Source of the DNA: Candidatus Sumerlaeota bacterium
GTDB lineage: Bacteria > Sumerlaeota > Sumerlaeia > SLMS01 > JAHLLQ01
DNA length: 64,000 bases
Direction of reading: 5' to 3'
Assembly: GCA_030156535.1 (NCBI GenBank)
Contig: JASGMJ010000003.1
Span: 1-64,000 of the forward strand
Program-made: the position numbers and the translations under genes
Shown here: in pieces, positions 48,467 through 58,766 of the stretch
How positions within the stretch are numbered: the stretch's first letter is position 1
Layout of the letters: every line of letters starts with the position of its first letter
Notes under the pieces: model-generated
The model's database searches: none
The model's input: the letters and a program-made list of their open reading frames with translations, nothing else
What the model was told of the DNA's origin: nothing

Positions 48467-51400
48467 ATGCCAGCCAAGACGCAACTTCCTGCCCCGGGCC
48501 TGCTTGACCCTGAAGAGACCGACCGCCCCTTTGGGCGCCGCGAGGTGCGCCGCGAACTGCTCGGTTCGCTCGCCGTGCTTGCCGGGCTCTTTTTGCTCGT
48601 CTGCCTCGTGGCGGGGACGCGCGAGTCCGCCGTCGGCGTGCTCGGTGCGCGGATGCGCGAAGGACTGAAGATCGTCTTCGGGCTCCCCGTGGCGTTTCTG
48701 ATTCCTGCCACCGTGATCTGGCTGGGCGTCGAGATGTTCATCGGGCGCACGCGGCGTTGGTCGGCGATGCGGATTTTCGGGCTGTTCTTTACGGTCTGGG
48801 CGATTTCGGGGCTGCTGGCGCTGCCGGGGGCCGGCGGCGAGGAACCGCGCCCGGAGACGTTCGAGCGCGCGGGAATGCTCGGCGTCTTTTTGGTGGAGAA
48901 TCGCGGCCTTGGTCTTGTCAGTCAGTTCGGCAGCGTCGGCACGGCGTTGATGCTGTGCGGGCTGCTGCTTGTGGGTTTGGTGATGACGACGAACAGCGCG
49001 ATCTCGGCGATGGTGGCAAAGGTGCGGCGCTCGGGCACTGAGGAGTCGGACGCCTCCGAGCCCGAGGCCGAGCCGCTTCCCGAGGCAAAGAAGAGCACGC
49101 GCCGCAAGAAGCAGGCGGTGGCCGAGGCGGAGCCCGTTGCTCCGGCGAAGCCTGACGTGCCCGTTGCCGCCGACGAGGAACCCGCTCCGCGCGGGCACAA
49201 ACGCGGTTTCCTGGCGCGTCTGTTTGGCGGCCGCAGGCACGACGAGATCGAGCGTGCCCGCATTCTCGTTCCGCGCGACGAGCCGACGGGATGGGATGAT
49301 CCGGTTGACGAGGACGTTGCCGCCGCCGCGCGGGCGCTCGAACAACACGAGTGGGAAGCGCGCGTCGCGGGCCGACGCCTGCGTGTGGCCGACAAGGAAG
49401 ATCCTCTGATTTACGACGAGACCGAGGACGAGTTCGAGGCCGCAGGTATCGAGTACAACGAGGACGCCGAGGAGCTGCAGGCGGCGCTGCGCGAACTCGA
49501 AGAGCAGATCGCCACCGAAGAAGAATCGGAAAGCCTCGATGAGGAAGAGGAGGAAGCGGAAGAGGAGATCGTCTTCCAGGATCACTCGGGGCCGCTGCCG
49601 ATCACGACGGGGAATCCGGCCAACGTGGGCGAGGGACTGGCGAAACTCTTTCCGAGCCGGTGGCCGAAGGAAGGCACGCCCGCCTCGGCAAAGAAGGAAT
49701 CCGCCGAGGAAATCATGGACAAGTCCGAGGCGCGCATGTTCCGCCGCACGGAAGCCGGCGCCGCCGCACCCGAAGAGGATTTCGACGAGGATCCGCTCTT
49801 CAACGAGGAGTTCGACACGCGCCCGCATGGGCCGAAGGGTACGCCTCAGCAGATCGAGTTGCTCAAGGCCCAGGAGGAGGAAGACCACTCCGTCCCCGAA
49901 GGCTACCTGATGCCGCAGATCGAGTTCCTCGACGACCCGCCCCAGGTGGACGCGAGGATGACGCGCGAGGAAGTGCTCGAAATGAGCCAGACACTCGTGC
50001 AGACGCTCGTGGATTTCGGAATCGACGGCAAAGTGACGGAAGTGCACCAGGGCCCGGTGGTCACGCGCTTCGAGTTCCGTCCTGCGGCGGGCATCAAGGT
50101 CAGCCGCATCGTCGGGCTCGAACACGACATTGCGATGTCGATGCGCGCGATCAGTGTCCGCATTCTGGCACCGATTCCGGGCAAGAACGCCGTCGGCATT
50201 GAAGTGCCGAACAAGAAGCGGCAGGGCGTTTATCTGAAGGAACTCATCTCCTGCGAGGAGTTCTGGAACGGTGCGGGGGCGTTGAACTTCGCGCTGGGCA
50301 AGACGATCGACGGCACGCCGTACTTTGCCGATCTTGCGAAGATGCCGCACTTGCTGATCGCGGGTGCGACGGGTGCCGGCAAGTCCGTCTGCCTGAACAC
50401 GATCATCTGTTCGCTGCTGTATCGCAACCGCCCCGATCAGGTGCGGCTCATCATGGTGGATCCGAAGCGCGTCGAACTCTCGGTGTACGGCGACATTCCG
50501 CATCTGCTGGCCCCCGTGGTGTGCGAGCCCAAGTGCGCGGCCTCGGCCCTGGAGTGGGCGGTCGAGCAGATGGAGGAACGCTACAAACAGCTTGTGGCCC
50601 TTGGCGTTCGCAACATCGACGGATACAACCGGATCGCGGCGAATCCCGAGAAGCACGCGAAGTCGCGCGGCCGGAAGATCAAGCCGATGCCGTACATGGT
50701 CATCGTTGTGGACGAGCTGGCCGACCTGATGTTGGTGGCGAAGGCCGATGTGGAAGAGTCGATCCAGCGCCTCGCGCAGATGGCTCGTGCCGTCGGCATC
50801 CACCTGATTCTCGCGACGCAGCGCCCGTCGGTGAACGTCATCACGGGCATCATCAAGGCGAACTTCCCCAGCCGCATCGCCTTCCAGGTTTCCCAGAAGG
50901 TGGACTCGCGGACGATTCTGGACATGAACGGCGCCGAGGCATTGCTCGGCAAGGGCGACATGCTCTTCTCGAAGGGCGGCGCGGGGAAACCGATCCGCAT
51001 TCAGGGCGCGTTCCTGAGCGACGACGAGGTCGAACGCATCGCCGAGCACTGCCGCGAGCAGATGCCGCCGCACTACGAGGTCGAGGAGTTCGAGGCCAAG
51101 CTGAGCGAGAAAGAGCAGCGCGAGCTGGCGAAGATGATGGGCGCCGCGGATTTCGACGATCTCGAAGCGCAGGAACGCATGGTGCGCGGCACCAACAAGG
51201 TGATGGGCAAAGTGACGGCGGGGATGTTCGTGCCGCACGATGGCGGGAGCGCGCGCGCGGGAGACGAGGAAATCGACGAAGCGCTCGTGCGCGCGGCGGC
51301 GCGGTTGATTCTCGAAACGCGCAAGGCATCCGTGTCGCTGCTCCAGCGCCGGCTCAAGGTGGGCTTTGCGCGCGCCGGGCGCCTGATGGACATGCTGGAG

Positions 51401-51667
51401 GAAATGGGCGTGGTCGGCGAGTTCAAGGGCTCGAAGCCGCGCGACATCATCGTGGATTGCGAAGCGGCGCTGCTGGAACTCGACAAGCTGGAGGCCGCAC
51501 TGGCGCAGGGCCGCAGTGTCGACGAAATCGCCGAGCGCCCGGAGCGTTCATCCGCTCCCGTGGAGGAGTACGAGGACGAGGAAGAAGAAACAGACGAACT
51601 CGGCGACGAGTACGAAGACCCCGATGACCCCGACGCCCCCTGGCCCGAGGAGGAAGAGGACCGGTAA
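48467..51667 (+). CDS. ftsK: FtsK/SpoIIIE DNA translocase (1066 aa)
   Basis: Septum-located, ATP-driven DNA pump that clears chromosome dimers and trailing DNA at division. The N-terminal membrane part (about residues 30-175) has four hydrophobic helices. A long acidic linker (about 190-480, many EEE/DED runs) leads to the alpha/beta motor. GATGAGKSV (Walker A) is near 633, followed by LIMVDPKRVELS, MVIVVDELADLM (Walker B) and HLILATQRPSVNVITG. A gamma winged-helix domain (about 938-1000, RLILETRKASVSLLQRRLKV) for KOPS-type recognition follows. It ends with an acidic tail. The ATG at 48467 starts the conserved frame; upstream open sequence is not homologous. Confidence 0.96.
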   Translation: MPAKTQLPAPGLLDPEETDRPFGRREVRRELLGSLAVLAGLFLLVCLVAGTRESAVGVLGARMREGLKIVFGLPVAFLIPATVIWLGVEMFIGRTRRWSAMRIFGLFFTVWAISGLLALPGAGGEEPRPETFERAGMLGVFLVENRGLGLVSQFGSVGTALMLCGLLLVGLVMTTNSAISAMVAKVRRSGTEESDASEPEAEPLPEAKKSTRRKKQAVAEAEPVAPAKPDVPVAADEEPAPRGHKRGFLARLFGGRRHDEIERARILVPRDEPTGWDDPVDEDVAAAARALEQHEWEARVAGRRLRVADKEDPLIYDETEDEFEAAGIEYNEDAEELQAALRELEEQIATEEESESLDEEEEEAEEEIVFQDHSGPLPITTGNPANVGEGLAKLFPSRWPKEGTPASAKKESAEEIMDKSEARMFRRTEAGAAAPEEDFDEDPLFNEEFDTRPHGPKGTPQQIELLKAQEEEDHSVPEGYLMPQIEFLDDPPQVDARMTREEVLEMSQTLVQTLVDFGIDGKVTEVHQGPVVTRFEFRPAAGIKVSRIVGLEHDIAMSMRAISVRILAPIPGKNAVGIEVPNKKRQGVYLKELISCEEFWNGAGALNFALGKTIDGTPYFADLAKMPHLLIAGATGAGKSVCLNTIICSLLYRNRPDQVRLIMVDPKRVELSVYGDIPHLLAPVVCEPKCAASALEWAVEQMEERYKQLVALGVRNIDGYNRIAANPEKHAKSRGRKIKPMPYMVIVVDELADLMLVAKADVEESIQRLAQMARAVGIHLILATQRPSVNVITGIIKANFPSRIAFQVSQKVDSRTILDMNGAEALLGKGDMLFSKGGAGKPIRIQGAFLSDDEVERIAEHCREQMPPHYEVEEFEAKLSEKEQRELAKMMGAADFDDLEAQERMVRGTNKVMGKVTAGMFVPHDGGSARAGDEEIDEALVRAAARLILETRKASVSLLQRRLKVGFARAGRLMDMLEEMGVVGEFKGSKPRDIIVDCEAALLELDKLEAALAQGRSVDEIAERPERSSAPVEEYEDEEEETDELGDEYEDPDDPDAPWPEEEEDR

Positions 51668-51730
51668 GCGGGTGCGGCGTGATTGCTTTTTCGCCTTTCA
51701 GTTCCCGACAAATCACTGACCGCAAAGCTC

Positions 51731-51763
51731 AAGGGCCTCCCGGAAAACCGCCGGGAGGCCCTT
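51731..51763. terminator. Bidirectional 13-bp stem-loop terminator
   Basis: AAGGGCCTCCCGG (51731-51743) pairs exactly with CCGGGAGGCCCTT (51751-51763) around a 7-nt loop. It lies between ftsK and the converging NtrC-type gene and can serve both, although U-runs are short. Confidence 0.8.
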
Positions 51764-51800
51764 CGTGTTCTGTGTCGAACCGAAAACGGAAACGACGTTC

Positions 51801-53312
51801 CTACTCCACCTTGGTGGTGATTTCGATTCCGAGTTCGTGAATGCGGTTGAAGAGTGTCTTGTAGGAAATGCCGAGGCGTTTGGCAGCTTCGGCCTTGTTG
51901 CCGTTGCACAGGCGCAGAGCGCGGATAAGGGCACTGCGCTGGGCGTCGGCGGCCACTTCGGAGAGCTCGCGAATGGCGCCGCCGGGGCCGAGGTTGAGGA
52001 TGATCTCGTCGTCGGAGATGCTGTCCTGTGCTGGAGCGGGACGCTCGGGGAGCTCGGGCAGATCCGGCGTCGGTGCTTCCTCTTCGACCGTGCTCGCCTC
52101 CTGGGCAGAGGGCGGTGGCACGGGGCGGAACGGGGATTCCGGCGCACGCATCGGGATTTTCAGGAGTTCGGGCTCCTGCATGATGACGGCCTTCTCCACG
52201 ACGTTCTGCAGTTCGCGGATATTGCCGGGCCAGGTGTGGTGCTTGAGCGTGTCGAGGATCTCCGGTCCGATTTCGAGTGTTGGCAGATTGTGGCGCTGGC
52301 TGAAGCGATTGGCGAAGAACGTGACGAGTTGGGGAATGTCGCCTCGCCGTTCGCGCAGTGGGGGAAGGTGAATGGGGATCACGTTGAGGCGATAATAGAG
52401 GTCCTCGCGAAATGCTTTCGTTCCGACTTCGTGGGCGAGATCGCGGTTGGTGGCGGCGATAACGCGCACGTCGACAGTGTTTTCCTTTTCGCCGCCGACG
52501 CGGGTGTACTTGCCGTCCTGCAGAACACGCAGGAGCTTGACCTGAAGGCTGAGGGGCATCTCGCCGATTTCGTCGAGGAAGAGTGTTCCGCCGTCGGCGA
52601 TTTCGAACTTTCCGCGCTGCAGTGCGTGGGCGCCGGTGAAGGCGCCACGTTCGTGCCCGAAGAATTCCGACTCAAGCAGGGACTCGGGAAGCGCGCCGCA
52701 ATTGACGGCGACAAAGGGTTTGTCGCGCCGCGAGCCGTTGAAGTGAATGGCCTGTGCGACCAGTTCCTTGCCCGTGCCCGATTCCCCGGTGACGAGCACC
52801 GAGGTCTTGAGGTCGGCGATCTTGCGCACCGTCTTGAAGATGCTGCGCAGGCGCATGTCCTGGCCGATGATGGGAAGCGGGGTATGATCGGCGCCGAGGA
52901 AACTGGGGTGGCTGAGTTCGAGCTGGGCGAGAAGATCGCGGCTCTCCATCGTGCGCCGCACGGTGGCGCGCAGCAGGACGTTCTCGAAGGGCTTGACGAT
53001 GAAGTCGGCGGCGCCGGCGCGGATCGTGCGCACGGCGGTGTCGATCGTGCCGTAGGCAGTGAGGACAATGATGCTCGTGTCGAGTCCGAGCTTGCGAGTT
53101 TCCTCGATGACGCCAAAGCCGTCGAGCTCGGGCATCGCGAGATCGAGGATCATGACGGGGATTTCGTATTCGCCGCGGCGCAGCGTTTCGACGGCCTCGC
53201 GGCCGTTTGCACACGCAATGACTTGCCAGCCGTCGTCCTCCAGAACGTCGACGAGCAGGTTGCGCATGTTCTTCTCGTCATCGCAAACGAGGATACGGGT
53301 TTCGGGTGCCAT
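51801..53312 (-). CDS. NtrC-family sigma-54-dependent response regulator (503 aa)
   Basis: Phosphorylation-controlled activator of RpoN promoters. The receiver domain is at residues 5-120 with the acidic pair DD near 11 and the phospho-acceptor Asp57 in [12 protein letters not shown]. The AAA+ domain is at about 140-380 with GESGTGKE, the sigma-54 contact loop HERGAFTGA, and [10 protein letters not shown] as Walker B. A Pro/Glu-rich linker leads to a Fis-type helix-turn-helix at about 460-503 ([20 protein letters not shown]). The ATG at 53312 begins the receiver; a longer open frame upstream is spurious. No histidine kinase gene is adjacent, so the signal is unknown. Confidence 0.95.
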   Translation of the reverse strand: MAPETRILVCDDEKNMRNLLVDVLEDDGWQVIACANGREAVETLRRGEYEIPVMILDLAMPELDGFGVIEETRKLGLDTSIIVLTAYGTIDTAVRTIRAGAADFIVKPFENVLLRATVRRTMESRDLLAQLELSHPSFLGADHTPLPIIGQDMRLRSIFKTVRKIADLKTSVLVTGESGTGKELVAQAIHFNGSRRDKPFVAVNCGALPESLLESEFFGHERGAFTGAHALQRGKFEIADGGTLFLDEIGEMPLSLQVKLLRVLQDGKYTRVGGEKENTVDVRVIAATNRDLAHEVGTKAFREDLYYRLNVIPIHLPPLRERRGDIPQLVTFFANRFSQRHNLPTLEIGPEILDTLKHHTWPGNIRELQNVVEKAVIMQEPELLKIPMRAPESPFRPVPPPSAQEASTVEEEAPTPDLPELPERPAPAQDSISDDEIILNLGPGGAIRELSEVAADAQRSALIRALRLCNGNKAEAAKRLGISYKTLFNRIHELGIEITTKVE

Positions 53313-53428
53313 GGGTCTGCCGTCTGTCTTGTATTCCGGCGGTCCGGTAGGGAACGCCTGTTCTTCCGAAGGAAGTACCCGAGGGCTCGGCGCCGCGCTA
53401 GCGTGAAATTCCGAAGGGGGATGGGCTT

Positions 53429-55069
53429 TCAGGACTCCTTGCCGGGTCCGAAGGTTTCGGCGGGATCGAAGCCGAGGGTCTCGCGCTGGGTCACGCCCTT
53501 GCCGGGGTCCTGGACGCAGCGTGCCTGCGCGGCCGCGTACAGGTCGCCGCCTTCGCTCCAACGGCCATCCATCAGTTCCCTGTACAGCCTGATGGGCTCG
53601 GGGTTTTCCACGTCGAGACGCATCCAGCGTTCGAGGCGTTCGCGTGCCATTGCGGTGTTGCCGAGAGCGAGGAAGCTGAGGCACTCGCCGCGCAGGGCGT
53701 CGAGGTGCCCAAAGTTCTTGTGCAGAAACATCTGGAAGCCGTTGACGGCGTCGAGATAGCGGCCCTGGTCGAGCGCCGCGTAGGCGCGCTGGAGCGCCTT
53801 GGGGCGGTCGATCGCTTTCTCCACGGAGATGGCGTTGACGGAGGCGCGCACGTTGCGCTCGTGCATTTCGCCGAGCACCAGGCCGACGAGCGGGCCGAGC
53901 TCCTCGAGCGCCAGCAGCATCAGCGCCGCCGCCGCCGGCAGCAGTACGACGGTCGATCCGAGCATCAGCGCCGCCGCGCCGAGGCGGTAGGCGCGCAGAC
54001 GTTCGACCCCCGTCAGGGCCGCGCTTGCCGCCACGCCGCGCACCCAGCCGCAATCATGCTCCACCATCATCGGGATCACCCACTGGCAGGGGACGATCAC
54101 GAGCGACCACGTCATCAGCAGCACGGCGAGCACAGCGGTTCCGAACGCCTGCCACGGGGCGGTGCCTGCGGCGATGAGCCAGCCGTGGATCGCATAGCCC
54201 GCAAAGCCGAAGCCCGTAAGCAGTGCGAGAAAGAAGCTGCTCGCGACGACGGTGGCGAGGATTCCGAGCGTTCCCATCGCCGTGTCCGTCTCGGACCAGA
54301 GACGGCGGCGCGATGCTCCGCCCTCGCGCCGGATGTTGTGCACGAGGCGGCAGGTCGTCAGCAGCGCGGCCATCACGAGAAAGAACAGGGCGGCCCAGCC
54401 GAGCAGGATGGCGAGCTTCAACGCCAGCGGCAGGTCGTGCACGAGGACGTCGGTCCAGGCATCCCTCCGGCGCAGGCCCAGCCAGCCCAGCCCCAGCGCT
54501 GCGGCCGATGCGAGTGCTCCCACCAAAAAGAGCGCCGCGTAAAGCTTGAGGAACACGCCGAGCAGGCCGCGCATGTTGTCGCGCTGGAATTCGATGGCCT
54601 TCTGCACAAGCTCGGCAACCGGCGTGGCGGGAAGGTCGGCGCGCAGACGGCTCGTCTCGCTGCCTTCGCGCCGTGACTTCAGGAGAAGTCCGCCGACCAG
54701 CAGGAGCAGCGGCACCAGCAACGCATTCCACACGATGGCGCGCACTTCCGGCGCCAGCGGCATTCGCCACGCCGTGAACACCATCATCACCACCAGCGTC
54801 GAGCCGCCGAGAATCAGCAGGCCGTGCAGGTTGCCGCGCAGGAACGCACCCAGACCCGGCTCGCGGCCCGATCCTTCGCGCAGCCACCGATGATGCAGGG
54901 TGTGGACGGCAAGGCCCACGTGCAGCCCGGCGGCGAGCAGCGCGGTGGCCGCGGCGGCGATCCACCACGCGTGCGGCATCACCAGGGCCGCGAGCGCGAG
55001 AACGGCGGCCACGCCGCGTCCGGCCCAGACCGTTGCCTCCCAGACTGTCACTCCGGCTTTGCGTGCCAT
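53429..55069 (-). CDS. Multi-helix membrane protein with C-terminal TPR-like domain (546 aa)
   Basis: Function not recognised. Residues 1-400 contain about eight to ten hydrophobic segments, starting with GRGVAAVLALAALVMPHAWW, interrupted by charged loops (KSRREGSETSRLRADLPATP). The last 130 residues are soluble and helical with one or two TPR-like pairs (KALQRAYAALDQGRYLDAV, ALGNTAMARERLERWMRL). The topology suggests an inner-membrane protein with a regulatory or scaffold tail. It lies between argS and the NtrC-type regulator, all on the minus strand, and starts 25 nt after the argS stop. Confidence 0.75.
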   Translation of the reverse strand: MARKAGVTVWEATVWAGRGVAAVLALAALVMPHAWWIAAAATALLAAGLHVGLAVHTLHHRWLREGSGREPGLGAFLRGNLHGLLILGGSTLVVMMVFTAWRMPLAPEVRAIVWNALLVPLLLLVGGLLLKSRREGSETSRLRADLPATPVAELVQKAIEFQRDNMRGLLGVFLKLYAALFLVGALASAAALGLGWLGLRRRDAWTDVLVHDLPLALKLAILLGWAALFFLVMAALLTTCRLVHNIRREGGASRRRLWSETDTAMGTLGILATVVASSFFLALLTGFGFAGYAIHGWLIAAGTAPWQAFGTAVLAVLLMTWSLVIVPCQWVIPMMVEHDCGWVRGVAASAALTGVERLRAYRLGAAALMLGSTVVLLPAAAALMLLALEELGPLVGLVLGEMHERNVRASVNAISVEKAIDRPKALQRAYAALDQGRYLDAVNGFQMFLHKNFGHLDALRGECLSFLALGNTAMARERLERWMRLDVENPEPIRLYRELMDGRWSEGGDLYAAAQARCVQDPGKGVTQRETLGFDPAETFGPGKES

Positions 55070-55094
55070 ACGCCTGCCGTTCTCCGCGACGCCG

Positions 55095-56849
55095 TCACAT
55101 GCGTTCGGGGATTTCGATTCCCAGCAGTCCCAGCAGCAATTCGAGTTCGCGCAGCACGAGCGTCATCAGGGCGAGCCACGACGCCTGGCGCGCGGCGTCC
55201 TTTTCGTCCATGATGTGGCAGGCATTGTAGAAACGGCTGAGCGCCTGGCCAAGGTCGAAGGCAAAGGCGCAGAGGTGGTGGGGCATGCGCTGCTGGGCGG
55301 CAGTGGCGATGGCCTCGGGGAGTTGCGAGAGCGCCAGCATCAGCGCGCGTTCCTCGTCGCACGAAGGAGGAAGGATCGTTCCGGCCGCCAGGTTGCGCTC
55401 GGCCGCCTTGCGCAGGATCGACTTGATGCGCACCGCCGCGTACAACAGGTAGGAGCCCGTGCGTCCCTCGAACTTCGTGAAGCGTTCGATGTCGAACACA
55501 TAGTCGGCCGTGCGCACATTCATCAGGTCGGCGTACTTGAGCGCCGCCATGCCGACCTTTTGTGCGATCTCGTTGCGCTCTTCTTCGGAGTACTCCTGCG
55601 CGACGTTGGCCTCGAGCATGCGCTGGTGCGCTTCCCGGGTCATCATTTCGATGAGGTCCTTCAGGCGCATGACGCCGCCCTCGCGCGTCTTGAAGGGACG
55701 CCCGTCCTTGCCGTTCATCGTGCCGAAGGGGAGGTGCTCCATGCGGGCGTTGCCGCTGATGCCGCTCTTGGCGGCGGCGCGGAAGACCTGCTCGAAGTGC
55801 AGGCTCTGGCGCTTGTCCACGACGTACAGGATCAGGTCCGCGTGGAAATCGCGGACGCGCTGCTCGATGGTGGCGAGGTCCGTCGTCGCATAGTTCGCTC
55901 CGCCGTCGCTCTTCAGCAGAATGACGGGGGGAATCGGCTTCTTGTCGGCTTCTTCGGCGACGTGAACGACCAGGGCGCCGTCGTCCTCGACGGCGATGCC
56001 CTTCGCCTTGATCTCTTCCACCATCGGCGCCAGGCGGGCGTCGTAGTTGCTCTCGCCGTACCACAAATCGAAGTCGATGCCGAGGCGATGGAAGTCGGCT
56101 TTGAGTTCAGCGATGGAAAGATCGCGGAAGTGCTGCCACAGGGCGCGGTAGCCCGGGCGCCCCTGCTGGAGTTCGACGGTGGCGGCCTGCGAGGCGTGAC
56201 GTGCCTCCTCGTCCTCCTTGCAGCGTCCCGAAATCGCCGGGTACATCTGCTGGAGGTCGTCCATCGTCACGGGGGGCTCTTCGGGATAGGGCCCCGTGAA
56301 GTTCGCATCGAAGTAGGGGAGAGAAGGCTGGCGGTTGCTCAACTCGAAGATGAGCATCCCCATCTGCGTTCCCCAGTCCCCGAGGTGGATGTCGCCCTTC
56401 ACGTCGTGCCCGAGAAAGCGGAACAGGCGCACGATCGCGTCGCCGATGATCGACGAGCGCAGGTGCCCGACGTGCATGGGCTTGGCCACGTTGGGGCCGC
56501 CGTAATCGACGATGACGGTCTGGGGCGAGGCGGTCTTCGCGATGGCCAGGCGGTCGCTGGCGGCCATGCGGGCGCATACGCCTGCAAGCACGTCGTCGGT
56601 GATGCGGATGTTGATGAAGCCCGGCCCGGCAATCGTGAGCTCGGCGAAAAGCGCGGGGTCGGCGACGGCATCGATGACGGCCTGGGCCACGTCGCGGGGT
56701 TTCTGGCCGAGGGCCTTCGACGCGCCCATGGCGCCGTTGCACTGGAACTGCCCGAGTTCGGGGCGCTGGGAGAGTGTCACCTGCCCGAACTTCGAATCGG
56801 CCCCGAGTTTCTCGAACGCTGCGGCAAAACGCGCCGCCAGCGTCTCCAT
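55095..56849 (-). CDS. argS: Arginyl-tRNA synthetase (584 aa)
   Basis: Charges tRNA-Arg with arginine. The class I HIGH motif appears as HVGH at residues 126-129 within PMHVGHLRSSIIGDAIVR. The family-typical substitute for KMSKS lies in NGKDGRPFKTREGGVMRLKD, and the C-terminal anticodon-binding DALR domain ends in LELLLGLLGIEIPERM. The N-terminal Add1 domain starts at METLAARF, so the ATG at 56849 was chosen; a GTG at 56882 preceded by GAGG is a real alternative and would add 11 residues. It appears monocistronic or coupled to the membrane-TPR gene downstream. Confidence 0.97.
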   Translation of the reverse strand: METLAARFAAAFEKLGADSKFGQVTLSQRPELGQFQCNGAMGASKALGQKPRDVAQAVIDAVADPALFAELTIAGPGFINIRITDDVLAGVCARMAASDRLAIAKTASPQTVIVDYGGPNVAKPMHVGHLRSSIIGDAIVRLFRFLGHDVKGDIHLGDWGTQMGMLIFELSNRQPSLPYFDANFTGPYPEEPPVTMDDLQQMYPAISGRCKEDEEARHASQAATVELQQGRPGYRALWQHFRDLSIAELKADFHRLGIDFDLWYGESNYDARLAPMVEEIKAKGIAVEDDGALVVHVAEEADKKPIPPVILLKSDGGANYATTDLATIEQRVRDFHADLILYVVDKRQSLHFEQVFRAAAKSGISGNARMEHLPFGTMNGKDGRPFKTREGGVMRLKDLIEMMTREAHQRMLEANVAQEYSEEERNEIAQKVGMAALKYADLMNVRTADYVFDIERFTKFEGRTGSYLLYAAVRIKSILRKAAERNLAAGTILPPSCDEERALMLALSQLPEAIATAAQQRMPHHLCAFAFDLGQALSRFYNACHIMDEKDAARQASWLALMTLVLRELELLLGLLGIEIPERM

Positions 56850-57059
56850 CAACGATCCCGCACTGCTTGTCTGATCCGTCACGCGCACACACCTCAACCG
56901 GGCGATTTACCGCCCACGGGGCGGGCGCCCACGTCAACGCCGGGGGTGGGGGGTGTCAATCCGGGTGTCCAGAATGGGCGTGGCGGACCGGGTGCAGGCA
57001 GTAAAGCCGGACTTGGGAAGCGGGACTTGGGGTGCGGTGCCTGCGGGGCGTCCTGCCGG

Positions 57060-57623
57060 CTATTCCGGCACGACTTCGATCTCCGGATCGATCTGATGCT
57101 GGAGAAGGTTCTCGATGGCCATGAGCGTGTTCGCCCTGGAGGTCGGGCAGCTTCCGCACGCCCCCTGGTAGCGGATCGTCACGGTCTTGCCTTCGATGCC
57201 GACGAGCTCGATGCCGCCGCCGTCGCCCGCCAATGCCGGGCGGACGTACTGCTCGAGCACGGCGTTGACCGGGTCGTAGAGTTCATGGCTGGACTGCCCG
57301 GCGGTGCGTGCCGTGGCGTCGGCAGCCTGCTGCTCGGCCAGGCGGTTCGCATCGGCCACGCTCCACTCGGCCAACTCGCGCGCCACCACGCCTTCGGCCT
57401 CGTCCCAGTCGGTGTCCTCCGAGCCGCTGACGGAGACGAAGTCCTCGGCCACCATGACGGCCGTGACCGTGCCAAGGCGGAACAGTTCGCTGGCGAGCGG
57501 GAGCTTGCTGGCTTCGGCCATGGAGGCAAAGTTCAGCGAGCCGTTCTCCACCAGGGGAGAGCCGGTGTGGAACTTGAACGCATTGGGATTGGGGGTCGGA
57601 GCGCGGTCGGCGATGGTGAACAT
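57060..57623 (-). CDS. Nfu-type Fe-S scaffold (Nfu_N plus NifU C-terminal domain, 187 aa)
   Basis: Carries and delivers iron-sulfur clusters. The N-terminal Nfu_N domain begins at once (PTPNPNAFKFHTG, SKLPLASELFRLGTVTAVMV, DWDEAEG). The C-terminal NifU domain has VRPALAGDGGGIELVG and the cluster-binding CGSC, Cys156 and Cys159. The ATG at 57623 gives the normal family length; the earlier open frame is not conserved. A 40-residue charged linker separates the domains. It lies alone between argS and pyrD. Confidence 0.92.
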   Translation of the reverse strand: MFTIADRAPTPNPNAFKFHTGSPLVENGSLNFASMAEASKLPLASELFRLGTVTAVMVAEDFVSVSGSEDTDWDEAEGVVARELAEWSVADANRLAEQQAADATARTAGQSSHELYDPVNAVLEQYVRPALAGDGGGIELVGIEGKTVTIRYQGACGSCPTSRANTLMAIENLLQHQIDPEIEVVPE

Positions 57624-57713
57624 GGGCAGGCTGCCTTGCGGGGAAATCGTGGGGCGCACGGGGCGCTTCCCTATTGAGCAGGCATCATTCGTGCCGCACG
57701 GGACGGTGGCAAC

Positions 57714-58766
57714 TCAACCGTCCTGTTTTTCCAGCGCGCGGAGAACGTTGCCCGCCAGACGCGGGCCTTCGTAAACGAAGCCCGTGTAGACCTGCACAAG
57801 GGTGGCGCCGGCGTCGAGTTTCTCGCGCACGTCGTCGGCCGTGAAGACGCCCCCGGCGCCGATGAGGGGAACGTGCCCGCCCGTGAGATCGCGCAGGCGG
57901 GCGATCATGGCGGTGCTGCGCGCGGCGAGAGGACGTCCGCTCAGGCCGCCGGCCTCGGCGGCTTTTTCCCCCGGGACGCCGTCGCGGGCGAGCGTCGTGT
58001 TCGTCGCGATGATGCCGTCGATTCCGGCGGCGAGAGCGGCCTGAACGGTGTCGGTGAGCTCGGAGTCGGTGAGGTCGGGCGCGAGCTTCACGAAGATCGG
58101 ACGGCGCGGAAGGTAGCCGTGGCGCGCGAGCGTGCGGCCTTCGCGCACGAGCGTGCCGAGCAGGTCCTCGAGGTACGCGCGGCCTTGCAGGCGGCGCAGG
58201 TCCGGCGTGTTGGGCGAGCTGACGTTCACGGCGAGGTAGTCGGCAAAGGGGTACACGTGGCGCTGCACGGCGAGGTAGTCGGCCGCGGCGTCTTCAAGGG
58301 GCGTTTCCTTCTGCTTGCCGAGGCTGACGCCGAGGACGAACGAGCGGCGGCAGCTCGCCAGACGTTTGAGACGCGGGAGCGCGCTCTCCACGCCGCCGTT
58401 GGGAAACCCCATGCGGTTGATCAGCGCACCGGACTCGGGCAGGCGAAAGACGCGTGGCTGCGGATTGCCGGCCTGCGGGCGCGGCGTCAGCGTGCCCACT
58501 TCCACGTGCCCCCAGCCAAGTTCGGCCAGCCCGGCGGCCACGCGCACATCCTTGTCGAAGCCCGCCGCGATGCCGATGGGGTTGGGAAACCGCAGGCCGC
58601 ACACGCACACGGGGCGGTAGGGGATGCGCCCGGCCACGGCGCCCAGAGCCCAGCGCCCCGGCGGCAACGTCTCGGCCAGCGCGAGCAGACGCACGGCGCG
58701 GTCGTGTGCCGTCTCGGGATCGAGACGTACGAGGCGCGGAAAGACGAGGTCCTTGTAGAGGTTCAT
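57714..58766 (-). CDS. pyrD: Dihydroorotate dehydrogenase, class 2 quinone-dependent (350 aa)
   Basis: Oxidises dihydroorotate to orotate in pyrimidine synthesis, passing electrons to quinone at the membrane. The N-terminal amphipathic helix pair (LYKDLVFPRLVRLDPETAH) marks class 2. PNPIGIAAGFDKD, GTLTPRPQAGNPQPRVFRLP, the catalytic-Ser region VNVSSPNTPDLRRLQ and KLAPDLTDSEL, and IGAGGVFTADDVREKL (FMN phosphate) follow in order. The ATG at 58766 starts the helix; the upstream extension is not homologous. Confidence 0.96.
   Translation of the reverse strand: MNLYKDLVFPRLVRLDPETAHDRAVRLLALAETLPPGRWALGAVAGRIPYRPVCVCGLRFPNPIGIAAGFDKDVRVAAGLAELGWGHVEVGTLTPRPQAGNPQPRVFRLPESGALINRMGFPNGGVESALPRLKRLASCRRSFVLGVSLGKQKETPLEDAAADYLAVQRHVYPFADYLAVNVSSPNTPDLRRLQGRAYLEDLLGTLVREGRTLARHGYLPRRPIFVKLAPDLTDSELTDTVQAALAAGIDGIIATNTTLARDGVPGEKAAEAGGLSGRPLAARSTAMIARLRDLTGGHVPLIGAGGVFTADDVREKLDAGATLVQVYTGFVYEGPRLAGNVLRALEKQDG

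Noticed and set aside
48245-51238. 997-codon minus-strand frame
   Set aside because: Antisense to ftsK; Arg/His/Leu-rich with no domains.
54900-57677. 925-codon plus-strand frame
   Set aside because: Antisense to argS and nfu, both firmly identified.
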